Shown here: piece by piece, positions 25,733 to 35,119 of the stretch
Numbering within the stretch: position 1 is the stretch's first letter
Layout: each line of letters begins with the position of its first letter
Made by a program: the position numbers and the translations under genes
From: Botrimarina colliarenosi
GTDB lineage: Bacteria; Planctomycetota; Planctomycetia; Pirellulales; Lacipirellulaceae
NCBI RefSeq assembly: GCF_007859955.1
Contig: NZ_SJPR01000004.1
Location: 124,001-188,000, forward strand
Length of the DNA: 64,000 nucleotides
Direction of reading: 5' to 3'
The notes under the pieces: generated by a model
What the model was told of the DNA's origin: nothing
Database searches by the model: none
The model's input: the letters and a program-made list of their open reading frames with translations, nothing else

Positions 25733-25942
25733 CGTGGGGGTGGGTGAGGTCGAGCAAGGGCTAGCGGTAAGGCATGATGGCCGGTCGATTGGACACCGGG
25801 GAAGGGGCTAGGGGTTCGCTCCGTCGACTGATCCTTATCGACGAGGGCACTGGCCTTATCGACAAGGGCGTCGTCGGCTCGCCTTCGTCCGAGGGCTGAC
25901 ACAGAAAACTTCCGCAATCCGAAATCCGCACTCTGCAATCAC

Positions 25943-27697
25943 ATGACCAACCGAGAGATCGCCGCCGCTCTGGAAGAGGTCGCCGACCTCCTCGAGTTCC
26001 AGGGCGCCAACCCGTTCCGCGTCCGCGCCTATCGCAATGGCGCCCGTAAAGTGGCCGACGCGTCGCAATCGCTCGTGGGCGTTGTCGAGTCGTCCGGCGC
26101 CGTGGCGCTGACGGAGATCGACGGCGTCGGTAAGGACCTGGCCGAGAAGATCGCCGAGTTGGCGACCGAGGGCTCGCTGGCGATGTTCGACGAGCTGCGC
26201 GAGCAGGTCCCGCCCGGCGTACTCGCGCTGATGCGGGTGCCGGGCCTCGGCCCGAAGAAGGCGGCCGCCGTCCACAAGGAATTGGGCGTCGGGTCGCTCG
26301 ATCAGCTGCGGGCCGCCTGCGAGGCGGGCGAGGTGCAGCAGCTCAAGGGGTTCGGCAAGAAAACCGAAGAGACGATCCTTGCCGGGATCGACCTCGCGGC
26401 GAAGGCGGGCGAGCGGATCCGCTGGGCCGACGCCGACGCCGTCGTGCAGCGGCTGCTCGAGCACATGGACGGGCTCGGAGCGATCAAGCGGCGCGACCCG
26501 GCCGGCAGCTACCGCCGCGGCAAAGAGACCGTCGGCGACCTCGATCTGCTCGTCGATGTGGGCGAGTCGATGGACCCCACGGCGGTCGCCGCTGTGATGG
26601 ACCGCTTTGGCGAGTTCGAGGGAGTCGCCGAGGTGATCGCCCGGGGCGACACCAAGATGTCGCTGCGGATGGACAGCGGCCTGCAGATCGACCTGCGCTG
26701 CGTGCCGAGCGAGTCGTACGGCGCCGCCCTGCAGTATTTTACCGGTTCGAAAGAGCACAACGTCGAGGTCCGCGGCCGGGCGAAGGCGCGGGGTCTGAAA
26801 GTTAACGAGTGGGGCGTTTTTAAGGCCGACGGCGAAGAGCGGGTCGCCGGCGAAAGCGAAGAGCAGGTCTACGTCGCACTGGGATTGCCGCTGTTTCCGC
26901 CGGAGTTGCGAGAGAACCGCCAGGAGTTCGCCGCCGCTGAGGCGGGCAAGCTGCCCCGATTGATTGAGCTAGGCGACCTGCGTGGCGACCTGCACATGCA
27001 CACCTCGGCGACCGACGGACGGGCGACGGTGCGCGAAATGGTCGCCGCCGCCCGGGAGCGCGGGCTGGAGTACATCGCCATCACCGACCACTCGAAGCGG
27101 GTGACGATGGCCCACGGCCTCGACGCGGACCGCTTGCGCGCTCAGTGGCGAGAGATCGACGTCGTGAACGAGGAGCTCACCTCCGAGGGCGTCGATTTCC
27201 GCGTCCTCAAGGGGATCGAGTGCGACATCCTCGAAGCGGGCCCGATGGACCTGCCGGACGACGTGCTCGCCGAGGCGGACTGGGTCATCGCCAGCTTGCA
27301 CTACGGCCAGAACCAGCCGCGGGCGAAGATCATGGACCGCTTGCTTGGCGCGGTCGCCCACCCGAGCGTCTCGATCATCGCCCACCCCACCGGCCGGCTG
27401 ATCGGCAAACGCGCCCCCTACGACGTCGAGATGGACGAACTGATCGCCGCCTGCGCCGAGCACGGCAAGTGTCTTGAACTGAACGCCAATCCCGCGCGGC
27501 TCGACCTCGACGATGTCCACTGCGCGGCGGCCAAAGCGGCCGGCGTGCCGATCGTCATCTCCAGCGACGCCCACAGCCCCGAGGGCCTCGACGTGCTGCG
27601 CTACGGCGTGCTGCAAGCGCGGCGGGCCGGGCTGACGGCCGACGACGTGGCGAACACATCGGCCATCAAGGCGCTACTTTCCCGCGTCGGCGGCTAG
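25943..27697 (+). CDS. polX: DNA polymerase X family protein with PHP domain
   Basis: A 584-residue PolX, a base-excision-repair polymerase with a nuclease domain. N-terminal helix-hairpin-helix segments (EIDGVGKDLAEKI, MRVPGLGPKKAAAVHKEL, KGFGKKTEETI) bind DNA. The polymerase metal site is GDLDLLVD (D199, D201) with a third Asp in QIDLRCVP (about 250). The PHP domain starts at LHMHTSATDG (H351, H353) with AITDHSKR and ending in SSDAHSPEGL. All key residues are present, so both polymerase and 3'-5' exonuclease or AP-endonuclease activity are expected. The ATG at 25943 fits the family. The stop lies 5 bp from the convergent PEP-CTERM gene. Confidence 0.93.
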   Translation: MTNREIAAALEEVADLLEFQGANPFRVRAYRNGARKVADASQSLVGVVESSGAVALTEIDGVGKDLAEKIAELATEGSLAMFDELREQVPPGVLALMRVPGLGPKKAAAVHKELGVGSLDQLRAACEAGEVQQLKGFGKKTEETILAGIDLAAKAGERIRWADADAVVQRLLEHMDGLGAIKRRDPAGSYRRGKETVGDLDLLVDVGESMDPTAVAAVMDRFGEFEGVAEVIARGDTKMSLRMDSGLQIDLRCVPSESYGAALQYFTGSKEHNVEVRGRAKARGLKVNEWGVFKADGEERVAGESEEQVYVALGLPLFPPELRENRQEFAAAEAGKLPRLIELGDLRGDLHMHTSATDGRATVREMVAAARERGLEYIAITDHSKRVTMAHGLDADRLRAQWREIDVVNEELTSEGVDFRVLKGIECDILEAGPMDLPDDVLAEADWVIASLHYGQNQPRAKIMDRLLGAVAHPSVSIIAHPTGRLIGKRAPYDVEMDELIAACAEHGKCLELNANPARLDLDDVHCAAAKAAGVPIVISSDAHSPEGLDVLRYGVLQARRAGLTADDVANTSAIKALLSRVGG

Positions 27698-27702
27698 ACG
27701 TC

Positions 27703-28392
27703 CTACGAAGCCCGGCGGCGGATGACAACGCCCGCCATCGCCAAGGCGACCAGGCACGTTGCGGTCGGTTCGGGGATCGATGCGAGACGCCCCGTCACCA
27801 AGATGCTGTCGAAACCGATCGACGTCGGCGCGGCTTCGAAGTTGTTGCGTACGGTGAGCGTCAGCTGGAGCGACGTCCCTTCGGAGACGATCTGCTCGAC
27901 CACGGTCGTTCCCCAGTCGGCGCCGACCGTGTTGCCGTTGAGCGTGTGCGACGCCGAGCCCATGCCCATCCAGTCGGCGACGAGCGAAATGGGCGCCATA
28001 TCGACACGGTAGCGGAGGTCGAAATAGTCGGCGGCGGCGATGTCGCCGGTCTGGAAAGCCGCGACCGAGACGGTGATGTCGGTGTAGCCGGAGATGTCGA
28101 TCGACGGCGTGAAGAAGACGCCCTTGCCCTCGATGTCGGTGGCGACAAACGCCTCGCCGCCATCGACGGCGAAGTCGGCCGTGGCCGAGACTTCACTCGT
28201 GTTGAGCGTCCAATCGACGCCGGCGAGGTCGGTGACGCCGGCCTGGAATCCCTTGCCCGCTTGGCCCGTGAAGGTCTCGGAGTAGAGGACGACGGGGGCG
28301 GCGGAGGCCGGCGACGCGGCCACGGACGCGGCGACCAACGGCGCTGCGAGGGTCAGAAGCAGCGCAAGGCGCGACAGCGGCGGCACAATCAT
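27703..28392 (-). CDS. PEP-CTERM sorting domain protein
   Basis: A 229-residue exported protein. A signal peptide (hydrophobic core LALLLTLAAPLVAASVAA) precedes a beta-rich domain (about 35-195). The C-terminus has the PEP-CTERM signature: IPEPTATC, a hydrophobic helix (LVALAMAGVVI) and RRRAS. Such proteins are processed by an exosortase and delivered to the cell surface or matrix. No exosortase gene is in the window. The ATG at 28392 is favoured; a TTG at 28419 would add nine residues. Confidence 0.85.
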   Translation of the reverse strand: MIVPPLSRLALLLTLAAPLVAASVAASPASAAPVVLYSETFTGQAGKGFQAGVTDLAGVDWTLNTSEVSATADFAVDGGEAFVATDIEGKGVFFTPSIDISGYTDITVSVAAFQTGDIAAADYFDLRYRVDMAPISLVADWMGMGSASHTLNGNTVGADWGTTVVEQIVSEGTSLQLTLTVRNNFEAAPTSIGFDSILVTGRLASIPEPTATCLVALAMAGVVIRRRAS

Positions 28393-28601
28393 GGAGACAA
28401 TCTCATAGGGGGCGATCAAGGCGGAAGCCCCCTCAGAATCGGAACCGGCGCCGCGACGGTCAAGCGATTTCCCAGCGATTCACCGGGTAAAATGCCGCGG
28501 AGGCCCGTATCAGGACACGGGCGACCCCTCCCGCGACGGGTCCCGGAATTCCGTCCCGCGAGGGCGACCCGCAATGGCGCCACGTGATCAAGCCCTGCCG
28601 G

Positions 28602-29648
28602 TCACGCAGCGTGGCGGTACTGGTGGGCGATCCCTGGCTGGGAGGCGATCGCTCGCAGCACCCGTTCGGCGATCGCGACCGCGTCGCGACCGGCGGCGCC
28701 GTTGACGCGAGGTGACGTCCCGGTCTGGATCGCCCGGGCGAAGTCGAGAAGCTCGAGCTCGATGGCGTTGACCGCCGGGGCGGCGTGCTCGGCCTTGACG
28801 AGGACTTCCTCGAACATCTTGCCGGCGAACAGCTCCGCCTTGCGCTCGGCCGAGAGGGCGTCGCCGTTGAACTCGCCGCGGAGCACCGCGTCGGTCGGCG
28901 CTACCGTGGTCGCTTTACCCGTGGCGAAATCGACCGCGGTAAAGCCGCGATCGGTGATCACCTGCATCGTGCGGCGGAGCTCGTAGCTGACGCGCGACGC
29001 CGTCAGGTCGGCGACACAGCCGTTGGCGAACGTCAACCGGGCGTTGACCATGTCCTCGTGGCCCCCCAACACCGACAGGCCGGTCGCCCAGACATCGACG
29101 ACTTCCGATTCGGCGAGGCTCAGCACCAGGTCGATGTCGTGGATCATCAGGTCGAGCACGGCGCCGATGTCGGTCGAGCGGAACGTGTAGCCGCTAGTCC
29201 GCTCGCTGCGGATAAACCGCGGGTTCTTCAGGGAGTCGCCCGCGGCGACGAGCGCCGGGCTGAATCGCTCGACGTGGCCGACCTGCAGCGTGACGCCGGC
29301 CTTGTCGGCCGTCTGCACTAACCGAGCGGCGGCGTCGGCGGTAGGGGTGATTGGTTTCTCGACCAGCACGTGCTTGCCGGCGGCGAGCAGGCGGTCGACG
29401 ACCGCGTAGTGGGTCGCGGTCGGGGTGGCGACAACGGCCGCTTCGATCCGGTCAAACACCTCGGCGATATTAGCCACCGGCTCGGCGCCGGTCTTCGACG
29501 CCAGGGCGTTCCGTGAACTCTCCCACGGGTCGGCGATCGCTACGAGATCGAACTCGGGGAGCTTGGCGGCCAGATTGGCGTGGTAGCCGCCGAGCTTGCC
29601 GGCGCCGATAACTGCGATCTGGATTGGCTCCACGTCGCTGCTCCTCAT
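28602..29648 (-). CDS. Gfo/Idh/MocA family NAD(P)-dependent oxidoreductase, lipid A-linked
   Basis: A 348-residue oxidoreductase. The Rossmann motif is VIGAGKLGGYHA (about 14-25), and the family catalytic segment is VEKPITP. It is the last gene of the leftward lpxC-lpxA block, 73 bp after lpxA. Gfo/Idh proteins beside lpxA include GnnA, the UDP-GlcNAc 3-dehydrogenase that helps make 2,3-diamino-sugar lipid A. That is a reasonable guess here, but the aminotransferase GnnB is not in the window. The ATG at 29648 is preferred over a TTG 6 bp upstream. Confidence 0.82.
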   Translation of the reverse strand: MRSSDVEPIQIAVIGAGKLGGYHANLAAKLPEFDLVAIADPWESSRNALASKTGAEPVANIAEVFDRIEAAVVATPTATHYAVVDRLLAAGKHVLVEKPITPTADAAARLVQTADKAGVTLQVGHVERFSPALVAAGDSLKNPRFIRSERTSGYTFRSTDIGAVLDLMIHDIDLVLSLAESEVVDVWATGLSVLGGHEDMVNARLTFANGCVADLTASRVSYELRRTMQVITDRGFTAVDFATGKATTVAPTDAVLRGEFNGDALSAERKAELFAGKMFEEVLVKAEHAAPAVNAIELELLDFARAIQTGTSPRVNGAAGRDAVAIAERVLRAIASQPGIAHQYRHAA

Positions 29649-29721
29649 TGTCAATTGTGGGAGGGGCCTCCAGACATTTATGTGGGAGACGCCACCCCAA
29701 CGATGGGTTTACACTCTGAAA

Positions 29722-30531
29722 CTAAGCGGCGACGCGAGCCACGTCGCGGCTGCGGCCGTGACGGCCGGACGACTGTTGTCCGATGAAGTCGAGCATCTCG
29801 CGCACCGCCGGGGTGTCGCGTCCCGCGGTGGCGAGCACCTCGCCCGCCGCTTGGAGGCCGATCTTCGAGCGGTACATCAGGCGATGCGCTTCGGCGAGGT
29901 TGTCGATTTCGGTCGCGTCGAAGCCTTTGCGGCGCAGCGCGACGATGTTGATGCAACGCGCCTTGGCGGGACTGCCCTCGTAGAGCATGTAGGGGGCGAC
30001 ATCGTGCAGGACGCGGCTCAGCCCGCCGACGAAGGCGTAGCGTCCGATCGTCGTGCAGTGGTGCACGACGACGCCACCCGACAGGGCCGCGTGGTCGTGG
30101 ACATGGACGTGACCGCCAAGAAGCGTCGCGTTCGCCACGACGATGTTGTCGCCCAGCGTGCAGTCGTGGGCGACATGCGACGCCGCCATCAGGAAGTTGT
30201 CGGAACCGATACGGGTGACGCCTTCTTCCTTGGTGGTGCCGCGATTGATCGTGACGCTCTCACGGATCGTGTTGCGGTCGCCGATCTCGACGCGGGTCTC
30301 GCCGCCCGTGTAGCTGATGTCTTGAGGCTCGCCGCCGATCACGGCCTGCGGGTAGATGACGTTGTCGCGGCCGATCGAGACCGAGCCGAGCAGCGTGACC
30401 GAGCTGAGCAATTTGGTGCCTGCCCCGATCCGGGCCCCGGCGCCGACGACACAGAGCGGTCCAACCTCAACGCCCTCGTCCAGCTCGGCGCGGGGATCGA
30501 TCCACGCGGTGGCGGCGATTTTTGTAGGCAT
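29722..30531 (-). CDS. lpxA: UDP-N-acetylglucosamine acyltransferase
   Basis: A 269-residue left-handed beta-helix acyltransferase that starts lipid A synthesis by transferring a hydroxyacyl chain from ACP to UDP-GlcNAc. Hexapeptide repeats run from about residue 8 to 190; the catalytic His lies in SHVAHDC (about residue 122); the C-terminal helical domain follows (RKGFDATEIDNLAEAHRLMY). The ATG at 30531 was chosen because homology begins at MPTKIAATAWIDPRAEL; upstream reading frame is Arg/Pro-rich. It follows lpxC by 59 bp. Confidence 0.92.
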   Translation of the reverse strand: MPTKIAATAWIDPRAELDEGVEVGPLCVVGAGARIGAGTKLLSSVTLLGSVSIGRDNVIYPQAVIGGEPQDISYTGGETRVEIGDRNTIRESVTINRGTTKEEGVTRIGSDNFLMAASHVAHDCTLGDNIVVANATLLGGHVHVHDHAALSGGVVVHHCTTIGRYAFVGGLSRVLHDVAPYMLYEGSPAKARCINIVALRRKGFDATEIDNLAEAHRLMYRSKIGLQAAGEVLATAGRDTPAVREMLDFIGQQSSGRHGRSRDVARVAA

Positions 30532-30590
30532 GACAGGGTTCTTCGACGTGAAGGGGGGGTGGCGGGGGGCCGTGTAGAGGCGAGGGCGGC

Positions 30591-31499
30591 TCAGGCCGAC
30601 CGGCGATACTGCAAGCGGTCGGGGTGGCTGGTGACCAGCGCTTCGACAAGGTCGCCGTTGAGCCGGTGGCCGCTGCAGAAAGCGACGATGTGCCCGATGA
30701 TCGGCCGGCCGGCCAGTGCGAGGTCGCCAACCACGTCGAGGATCTTGTGCCGGACGCACTCGTCGGCGTAGCGCAGATCGTTGTCGATCGGCAAACGCTC
30801 GGCGTCGGTGGTCGCCTGGTCGCGGAAGATCAACAGGTCGTTCGTCGAGACATGCGAGCCGAGCCCCTGGGCGCGGAGCGCGGCGGCTTCGGACTCAAGG
30901 ATAAACGTCCGGGCGGGGGCGATCTCGAAGCGGAAGGTCTCTTCGTCGACCTCGACGACTTGCCATTGGCGGCCGATGGCCGACTGGGGGCCGTAGTCGA
31001 GGCGGTACTCGATCGTCAGGCCGGGACCCATCGGCGGGCGGGCCTCGATCCAAGAGTCGCGGTCACCGCAACGGACCGGGCGATGCACCACGAGCGGATC
31101 GGCGATCGCCTTCTGTTCATAGATGCCAGCGGCGTCGATCGCCGCGACAAACGGGGCGGCCGAACCGTCGCAGCCGGGCATCTCGGCGGCGTCGACGCCG
31201 ATCTCGCAGTTGTCGATCGAGAGGCCCGCCAGCGTGGCGACCACGTGTTCGATCATCGCCACCTCGGCGCCGCCGGCGCCACGCAACACGGTGCGGCGGG
31301 CGGCGGGTTGGCGGAGCGAGACCGCCACCGGAATCCGGGGGTCGGCGAGCTCGCCGACAAGATCGTCGCGGACGAACGTCACCCCCGAACCGGCGGGAGC
31401 GGGGCGAAACTCGACCCGGACTTCACGTCCGGTCCAATAGCCACGACCGACCACAAGGGCGGGACGGGCGAGCGTGCGTTGAAGACGCGGCGGCGACAT
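30591..31499 (-). CDS. lpxC: UDP-3-O-acyl-N-acetylglucosamine deacetylase
   Basis: A 302-residue zinc deacetylase for the committed step of lipid A synthesis. Zinc ligands are visible: His85 (MIEHVVATLAGL), His251 and Asp255 (HKILDVVGD); catalytic His278 is in SGHRLN. The segment PGCDGSAAPFV matches the family. Unlike some Bacteroidetes and planctomycetes it is not fused to FabZ. The ATG at 31499 fits the family N-terminus; a GTG 9 bp upstream is an alternative. It precedes lpxA; ompH upstream has its own terminator, so lpxC may have a separate promoter. Confidence 0.92.
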   Translation of the reverse strand: MSPPRLQRTLARPALVVGRGYWTGREVRVEFRPAPAGSGVTFVRDDLVGELADPRIPVAVSLRQPAARRTVLRGAGGAEVAMIEHVVATLAGLSIDNCEIGVDAAEMPGCDGSAAPFVAAIDAAGIYEQKAIADPLVVHRPVRCGDRDSWIEARPPMGPGLTIEYRLDYGPQSAIGRQWQVVEVDEETFRFEIAPARTFILESEAAALRAQGLGSHVSTNDLLIFRDQATTDAERLPIDNDLRYADECVRHKILDVVGDLALAGRPIIGHIVAFCSGHRLNGDLVEALVTSHPDRLQYRRSA

Positions 31500-31607
31500 A
31501 GCCGTGACACTCCCTGGCGGGGGGTGGTCCGTGGCGGACCGAAGACGGCTCTGCGGCGCGGCTGCGTCCCGAGAGGACACGGCCCGGCGAGCCGGAATAA
31601 AACAAGA

Positions 31608-31638
31608 AACCGCGGCGGGCCTCATCAGCCCGCCGCGG
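31608..31638 (-). terminator. Rho-independent terminator of ompH
   Basis: A perfect 11-bp GC-rich stem (31610-31620 with 31628-31638, 7-nt loop). On the minus strand it is followed by GTTTCTTGTTTT. It lies about 15 bp downstream of the ompH stop and upstream of lpxC, so transcription of ompH probably stops here at least in part. Confidence 0.85.
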
Positions 31639-31652
31639 CCGTTCGCTTGCTA

Positions 31653-32270
31653 TCACTGAGGCCGCGAGCCACCCGGCGCCTGAGCGGTCGCCGTGCGGTT
31701 CAGGTAGGCCAGCACGTCCGGCGTGATGTCGATCGAGTTCTGGAAGTGAACCGCCTTGTTGATCGACCGCAGGATGCTCTCGCGGTTGTTCTGGTCGGCT
31801 TCTTCGCCGTTAAACCGCAAGACGATGCCGATGCCCTGGTGCTCGGCGTAGAGCTGGATCGCCTTGGTCACTTCGACGTAGGTGTCGTAGTAGATCTTGG
31901 CTTCTCGCTCGACCAGGCCCTTCCGCTTCTGCGTGACGTCGACCTGGAGGGCGGCGTTCATGCGGACGATCTGCTCGTCGAGCTGTTTGAACTCGGGCGA
32001 GCCGGGCGTGTAGTTGTTCTTCTGCTCGGTCGCCTTAACGATCTGCTGCTGCTTTCCCTTGACTTCGGCTTCGACGCCTTGGAAGTCGTTCTTCATGCCA
32101 TCCATCGAGGCGATGAAGTTCTGGTGGTTCTTGAAGATGTAGTTGATGTCGACAACGGCGACACCGTACTTCTTCGCGTTGGCGCCAGCGGGGTTCTGGG
32201 CCGAGGCGGCGGCACCGAAAAAGGCTACCGCCAACAGTGCCGCCGCAGCGGCCTTAACCTGAGTCTTCAC
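31653..32270 (-). CDS. OmpH/Skp family periplasmic chaperone
   Basis: A 205-residue Skp-like protein that escorts outer-membrane proteins through the periplasm. A signal peptide (cleavage near ASAQ, residue 25) is followed by the family start GVAVVDINYIFKNHQ, a long charged coiled coil (about 60-140) and a C-terminal segment LNRTATAQ. The GTG at 32270 has an AAGGAG ribosome binding site 7 nt upstream, which decides the start. Position before lpxC and lpxA matches an outer-membrane biogenesis block. Confidence 0.9.
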   Translation of the reverse strand: MKTQVKAAAAALLAVAFFGAAASAQNPAGANAKKYGVAVVDINYIFKNHQNFIASMDGMKNDFQGVEAEVKGKQQQIVKATEQKNNYTPGSPEFKQLDEQIVRMNAALQVDVTQKRKGLVEREAKIYYDTYVEVTKAIQLYAEHQGIGIVLRFNGEEADQNNRESILRSINKAVHFQNSIDITPDVLAYLNRTATAQAPGGSRPQ

Positions 32271-32813
32271 GTCAGCACTCCTTGCCGAGATGGTTTTCGT
32301 GGTCGTCCGTGACCGTGGCGAGACGGCGGCGCGGGGTTCGCGGGATGCGCCGGTAGGTCTCGTTTGAACGCGGCGGCATTCTGCCGATATGCGGCGACGC
32401 CGTAAAGAGCGTTCTGAGGAAACTCGACGAATCGACGAAAGGGCTTGTTTTGCCGTGCCATAGCGAGCAGAAGACGCCCCGCTCCGAGGTCGAGGCGAGA
32501 CGCCTATCGCGTCTTTCCAGTGGCGGCGTCTGCTTTTTTCAGACCTGTTGGCTTCTCACCCAAGCCCATCGGTCACGAGGACGTCCGCGAAAGACGCCGA
32601 TCGCGTCTGATTCCTTAAGATCATCCGATGGAAAGGCGGATAAAGGAGAAGCCCGGCTCCTAGCTCCGAGTCGCGAAGCGCCGGCTGGAATTGGCGGCTG
32701 ACTTGTCACTGTCGGCTGGGTGGTCATTGTTGGCTGGCTGGCTTTGACGAGTCGCCGCGGGATCGCTAGGGTTCGCCGCCCTCCCCCTCTGGACCTCGCC
32801 CAGGAATTTCGCC
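32271..32813. other. Intergenic region of 543 bp between divergent genes
   Basis: No supported gene. A 64-codon leftward frame just upstream of ompH (ending 32267) has no family features and overlaps the ompH start, so it was rejected. Two related short hairpins occur, 32498-32514 and 32592-32608, both AGACGCC..GCGTCT. The promoters of ompH and of the receiver gene must lie here, but no clear hexamers stand out. Confidence 0.5.
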
Positions 32814-33191
32814 GTGCAGGCCGCCAACTCGAAATCACCGCGTGTGCTGGTCCTCGACCCCTCGGTGGAGGCGCGGCTGGTCCTCTGCGAATTGCTGAGC
32901 CGCACCGGCGTGGCGACCGCCGGGGCGGAAAGCGTCGGTGACGCGCTCGTCAAGCTGAAACAGTCGCCGGTAAAGGTCCTGGTGGTCGATGCCGACGCCT
33001 TTGACCCGGCTGAACTGGCCCCGATCGTCGAAGCCGCCGCCCGCAGGGGCGCCGCAACCGTCGTCGCCGGAACCAACCGCCCGGCGGGAGAGTTCGGCTT
33101 CGTGCGGAAACCCTACCACTATCGCGAGTTGGTCCATAAGATTTGGACGGCTCTCGAAGCAACGGAAAACCCGGGCAGGGCGGCCGCCTAA
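32814..33191 (+). CDS. Divergent response-regulator receiver domain protein
   Basis: A 125-residue single-domain protein with the receiver plan: VLVLDPSVEARLVL, the probable phospho-acceptor region VLVVDADAFD (about 55-64) and conserved Lys in GFVRKPYHYREL. The first acidic pair is reduced to LDPS, so phosphorylation is uncertain. It lacks an output domain. The GTG at 32814 has CAGGA 8 nt upstream. It precedes the FHA-GAF histidine kinase in the same direction, 128 bp apart, and may be its partner. Confidence 0.75.
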   Translation: MQAANSKSPRVLVLDPSVEARLVLCELLSRTGVATAGAESVGDALVKLKQSPVKVLVVDADAFDPAELAPIVEAAARRGAATVVAGTNRPAGEFGFVRKPYHYRELVHKIWTALEATENPGRAAA

Positions 33192-33319
33192 CCCCACCAG
33201 CACGTCGTTGGCGGGTCAGCGGACGCGGGTGGTTGTGGGGCGGGGCCAATCGGGGCTTCCGCCCGCCAACTTGTCGTTCCGTCCCCCAGACGCCGCGTAT
33301 TGCCGCGCGGCGACCCACC

Positions 33320-35119
33320 GTGCCGTCGCTTTTCGTCATCCAAGGCCGCGACCAGGGCCTACGATTCCCGCTCAACGAGCCGCTTATCGGCGTCGGACGG
33401 GTGGGCGGCAACGCTATCCAGCTGAACGACACCGAGGTCTCACGCAAGCATGCCGTCTTCGAGCAGACCGGTGAGGAGTTCGTCCTCCGCGACCTGAACA
33501 GCTCCAACGGGACCTTCGTCAACGGCCAACGGATCCGCGACAAGCGACTCTTGTCCGGCGATCAGGTCCAGATGGGCCGCACGCTGCTGCTCTACACCGG
33601 CGCCGCCGAGTCGGTCGCCGACGCCCAGGGCGACGTCAACATCGTCGGCTCCAGCGGCTACGACGACGGCTCGCGGATCCTGCACTCGATCAGCCAGTCC
33701 GAGGGGAGCGACCTGCTCGCCACCCCCGCCGACCAGACGCAGAGCCCTTGGCTCGCTCGGGCGCGGAGCAATCTGCAACTGATGTACCGAACGTCGCTGG
33801 CGGTAAGCCACACACTCGACATCGATCAGCTGCTCGCACGGATCATGGACATGATCCTCGAGTGGGTCGACGCCGACCGCGGCTGCATCATGCTCAAGGA
33901 CGAGATTACCGGCCGTCTGACGCCGCGGGTCCGCCGGCTCCGCCGCGGGATCGCCCCCGCATCGTCCAACGGATCGGAGCCGGAGAGCGACGGGCCAAAG
34001 ATCTCCATCAGCCAGACGATCCTCGATTACGTAATCGGCCGCGGCGAGGGCGTCCTCACCAGCAACGCCGGGGACGACAGCCGCTGGGACCCCGCCGGCA
34101 GCATCATGATGATGGGCGTCCGCGAGGCGATCTGCGTCCCCATGCAGGGGCGTTACGGCCTTGTCGGCGTGATCTACATCGACACGTCGATCACGCCCAA
34201 GCAGATGCTCGAGCGGCAGAGCGCCAACAAGTTTGGCGAAGAGCACCTGAAGTTGATGGTCGCGATCGCCCACCAAGCCGCCCTCGCCGTCGAGGACACC
34301 TCGCACTACCGGGCCATGGTGCAGGCCGAACGGCTGGCGGCCGTTGGCCAGACGATCGCCACGCTGTCGCACCACATCAAAAACATCCTCCAGGGAGTCC
34401 GCGGCGGCAGCTACCTGATCGAGCTCGGACTTGGCGACCACGGCAAGTCGCTCGCCGACGGCTCGATCGACATCGAGACCGCCGCCAAGGCGGTCGACAC
34501 CATCCAGAAGGGGTGGGGCATCGTCGAGAAGAACCAGGAGCGGATTTCGTCGCTGGTGATGGACATGCTCACCTACAGCAAGGAGCGGAAGCCCGACCCC
34601 GAGCCGGCCGACCTCAACGAGATCGTCGGCGACGTTGTCGAGCTGATGCAGGCCCGTGCCGACGAGTTCGGCGTCGAGGTCAATTGGTCGCCCGCCGACG
34701 GCATGCCCTCGGTGATGATCGACCCCGAGGCGGTCCACCGGGCGATTCTCAACGTCGTCACGAACGCCATCGACGCCTGCGAGGGGCACGAACCGGCGTG
34801 TGTCACCGTCGGCACGAGCGTCGATGAGCGGGGCGAGATCGCCACCGTCTCGGTCCGCGACACCGGCGCCGGGATCGAGCCCGACCGCATGCAGACGATC
34901 TTCCGGGCGTTCGAGTCGAGCAAGGGCTCGAAGGGCACCGGCCTGGGTCTCGCCGTCACGATGAAGATCGCCGAGGAACATGGCGGCTCGATCGACGTCG
35001 AGAGCCAAGTCGGCCAGGGGAGCACCTTCCGCATCCGCCTGCCGGTCGAGGGGCCCTCTTCGGAAGGGGACGCTGCCGACGAGCCCGACGCCTCCGACCT
35101 CCGCCCCGTCACGCCGTGA
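33320..35119 (+). CDS. FHA-GAF sensor histidine kinase
   Basis: A 599-residue soluble kinase. An FHA domain (about 1-95, with GRVGGNAIQLNDTEVSRKHA and SSNGTFVNGQRI) recognises phospho-Thr; a GAF domain (about 165-330) follows; the HisKA region has LSHHIKNILQGV with the phospho-acceptor His; the ATPase domain shows NVVTNAIDA, DTGAGIEP and GTGLGLAV. No membrane helix is present, so it is cytoplasmic. The FHA domain suggests input from the Ser/Thr kinases. The GTG at 33320 starts the FHA domain; the frame upstream (to 33143) is Arg/Pro-rich. It overlaps birA by 4 bp. Confidence 0.88.
   Translation: MPSLFVIQGRDQGLRFPLNEPLIGVGRVGGNAIQLNDTEVSRKHAVFEQTGEEFVLRDLNSSNGTFVNGQRIRDKRLLSGDQVQMGRTLLLYTGAAESVADAQGDVNIVGSSGYDDGSRILHSISQSEGSDLLATPADQTQSPWLARARSNLQLMYRTSLAVSHTLDIDQLLARIMDMILEWVDADRGCIMLKDEITGRLTPRVRRLRRGIAPASSNGSEPESDGPKISISQTILDYVIGRGEGVLTSNAGDDSRWDPAGSIMMMGVREAICVPMQGRYGLVGVIYIDTSITPKQMLERQSANKFGEEHLKLMVAIAHQAALAVEDTSHYRAMVQAERLAAVGQTIATLSHHIKNILQGVRGGSYLIELGLGDHGKSLADGSIDIETAAKAVDTIQKGWGIVEKNQERISSLVMDMLTYSKERKPDPEPADLNEIVGDVVELMQARADEFGVEVNWSPADGMPSVMIDPEAVHRAILNVVTNAIDACEGHEPACVTVGTSVDERGEIATVSVRDTGAGIEPDRMQTIFRAFESSKGSKGTGLGLAVTMKIAEEHGGSIDVESQVGQGSTFRIRLPVEGPSSEGDAADEPDASDLRPVTP

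Noticed and set aside
32267-32461. 64-codon leftward open frame just upstream of ompH
   Set aside because: It overlaps the ompH start and ribosome binding site and shows no domain.
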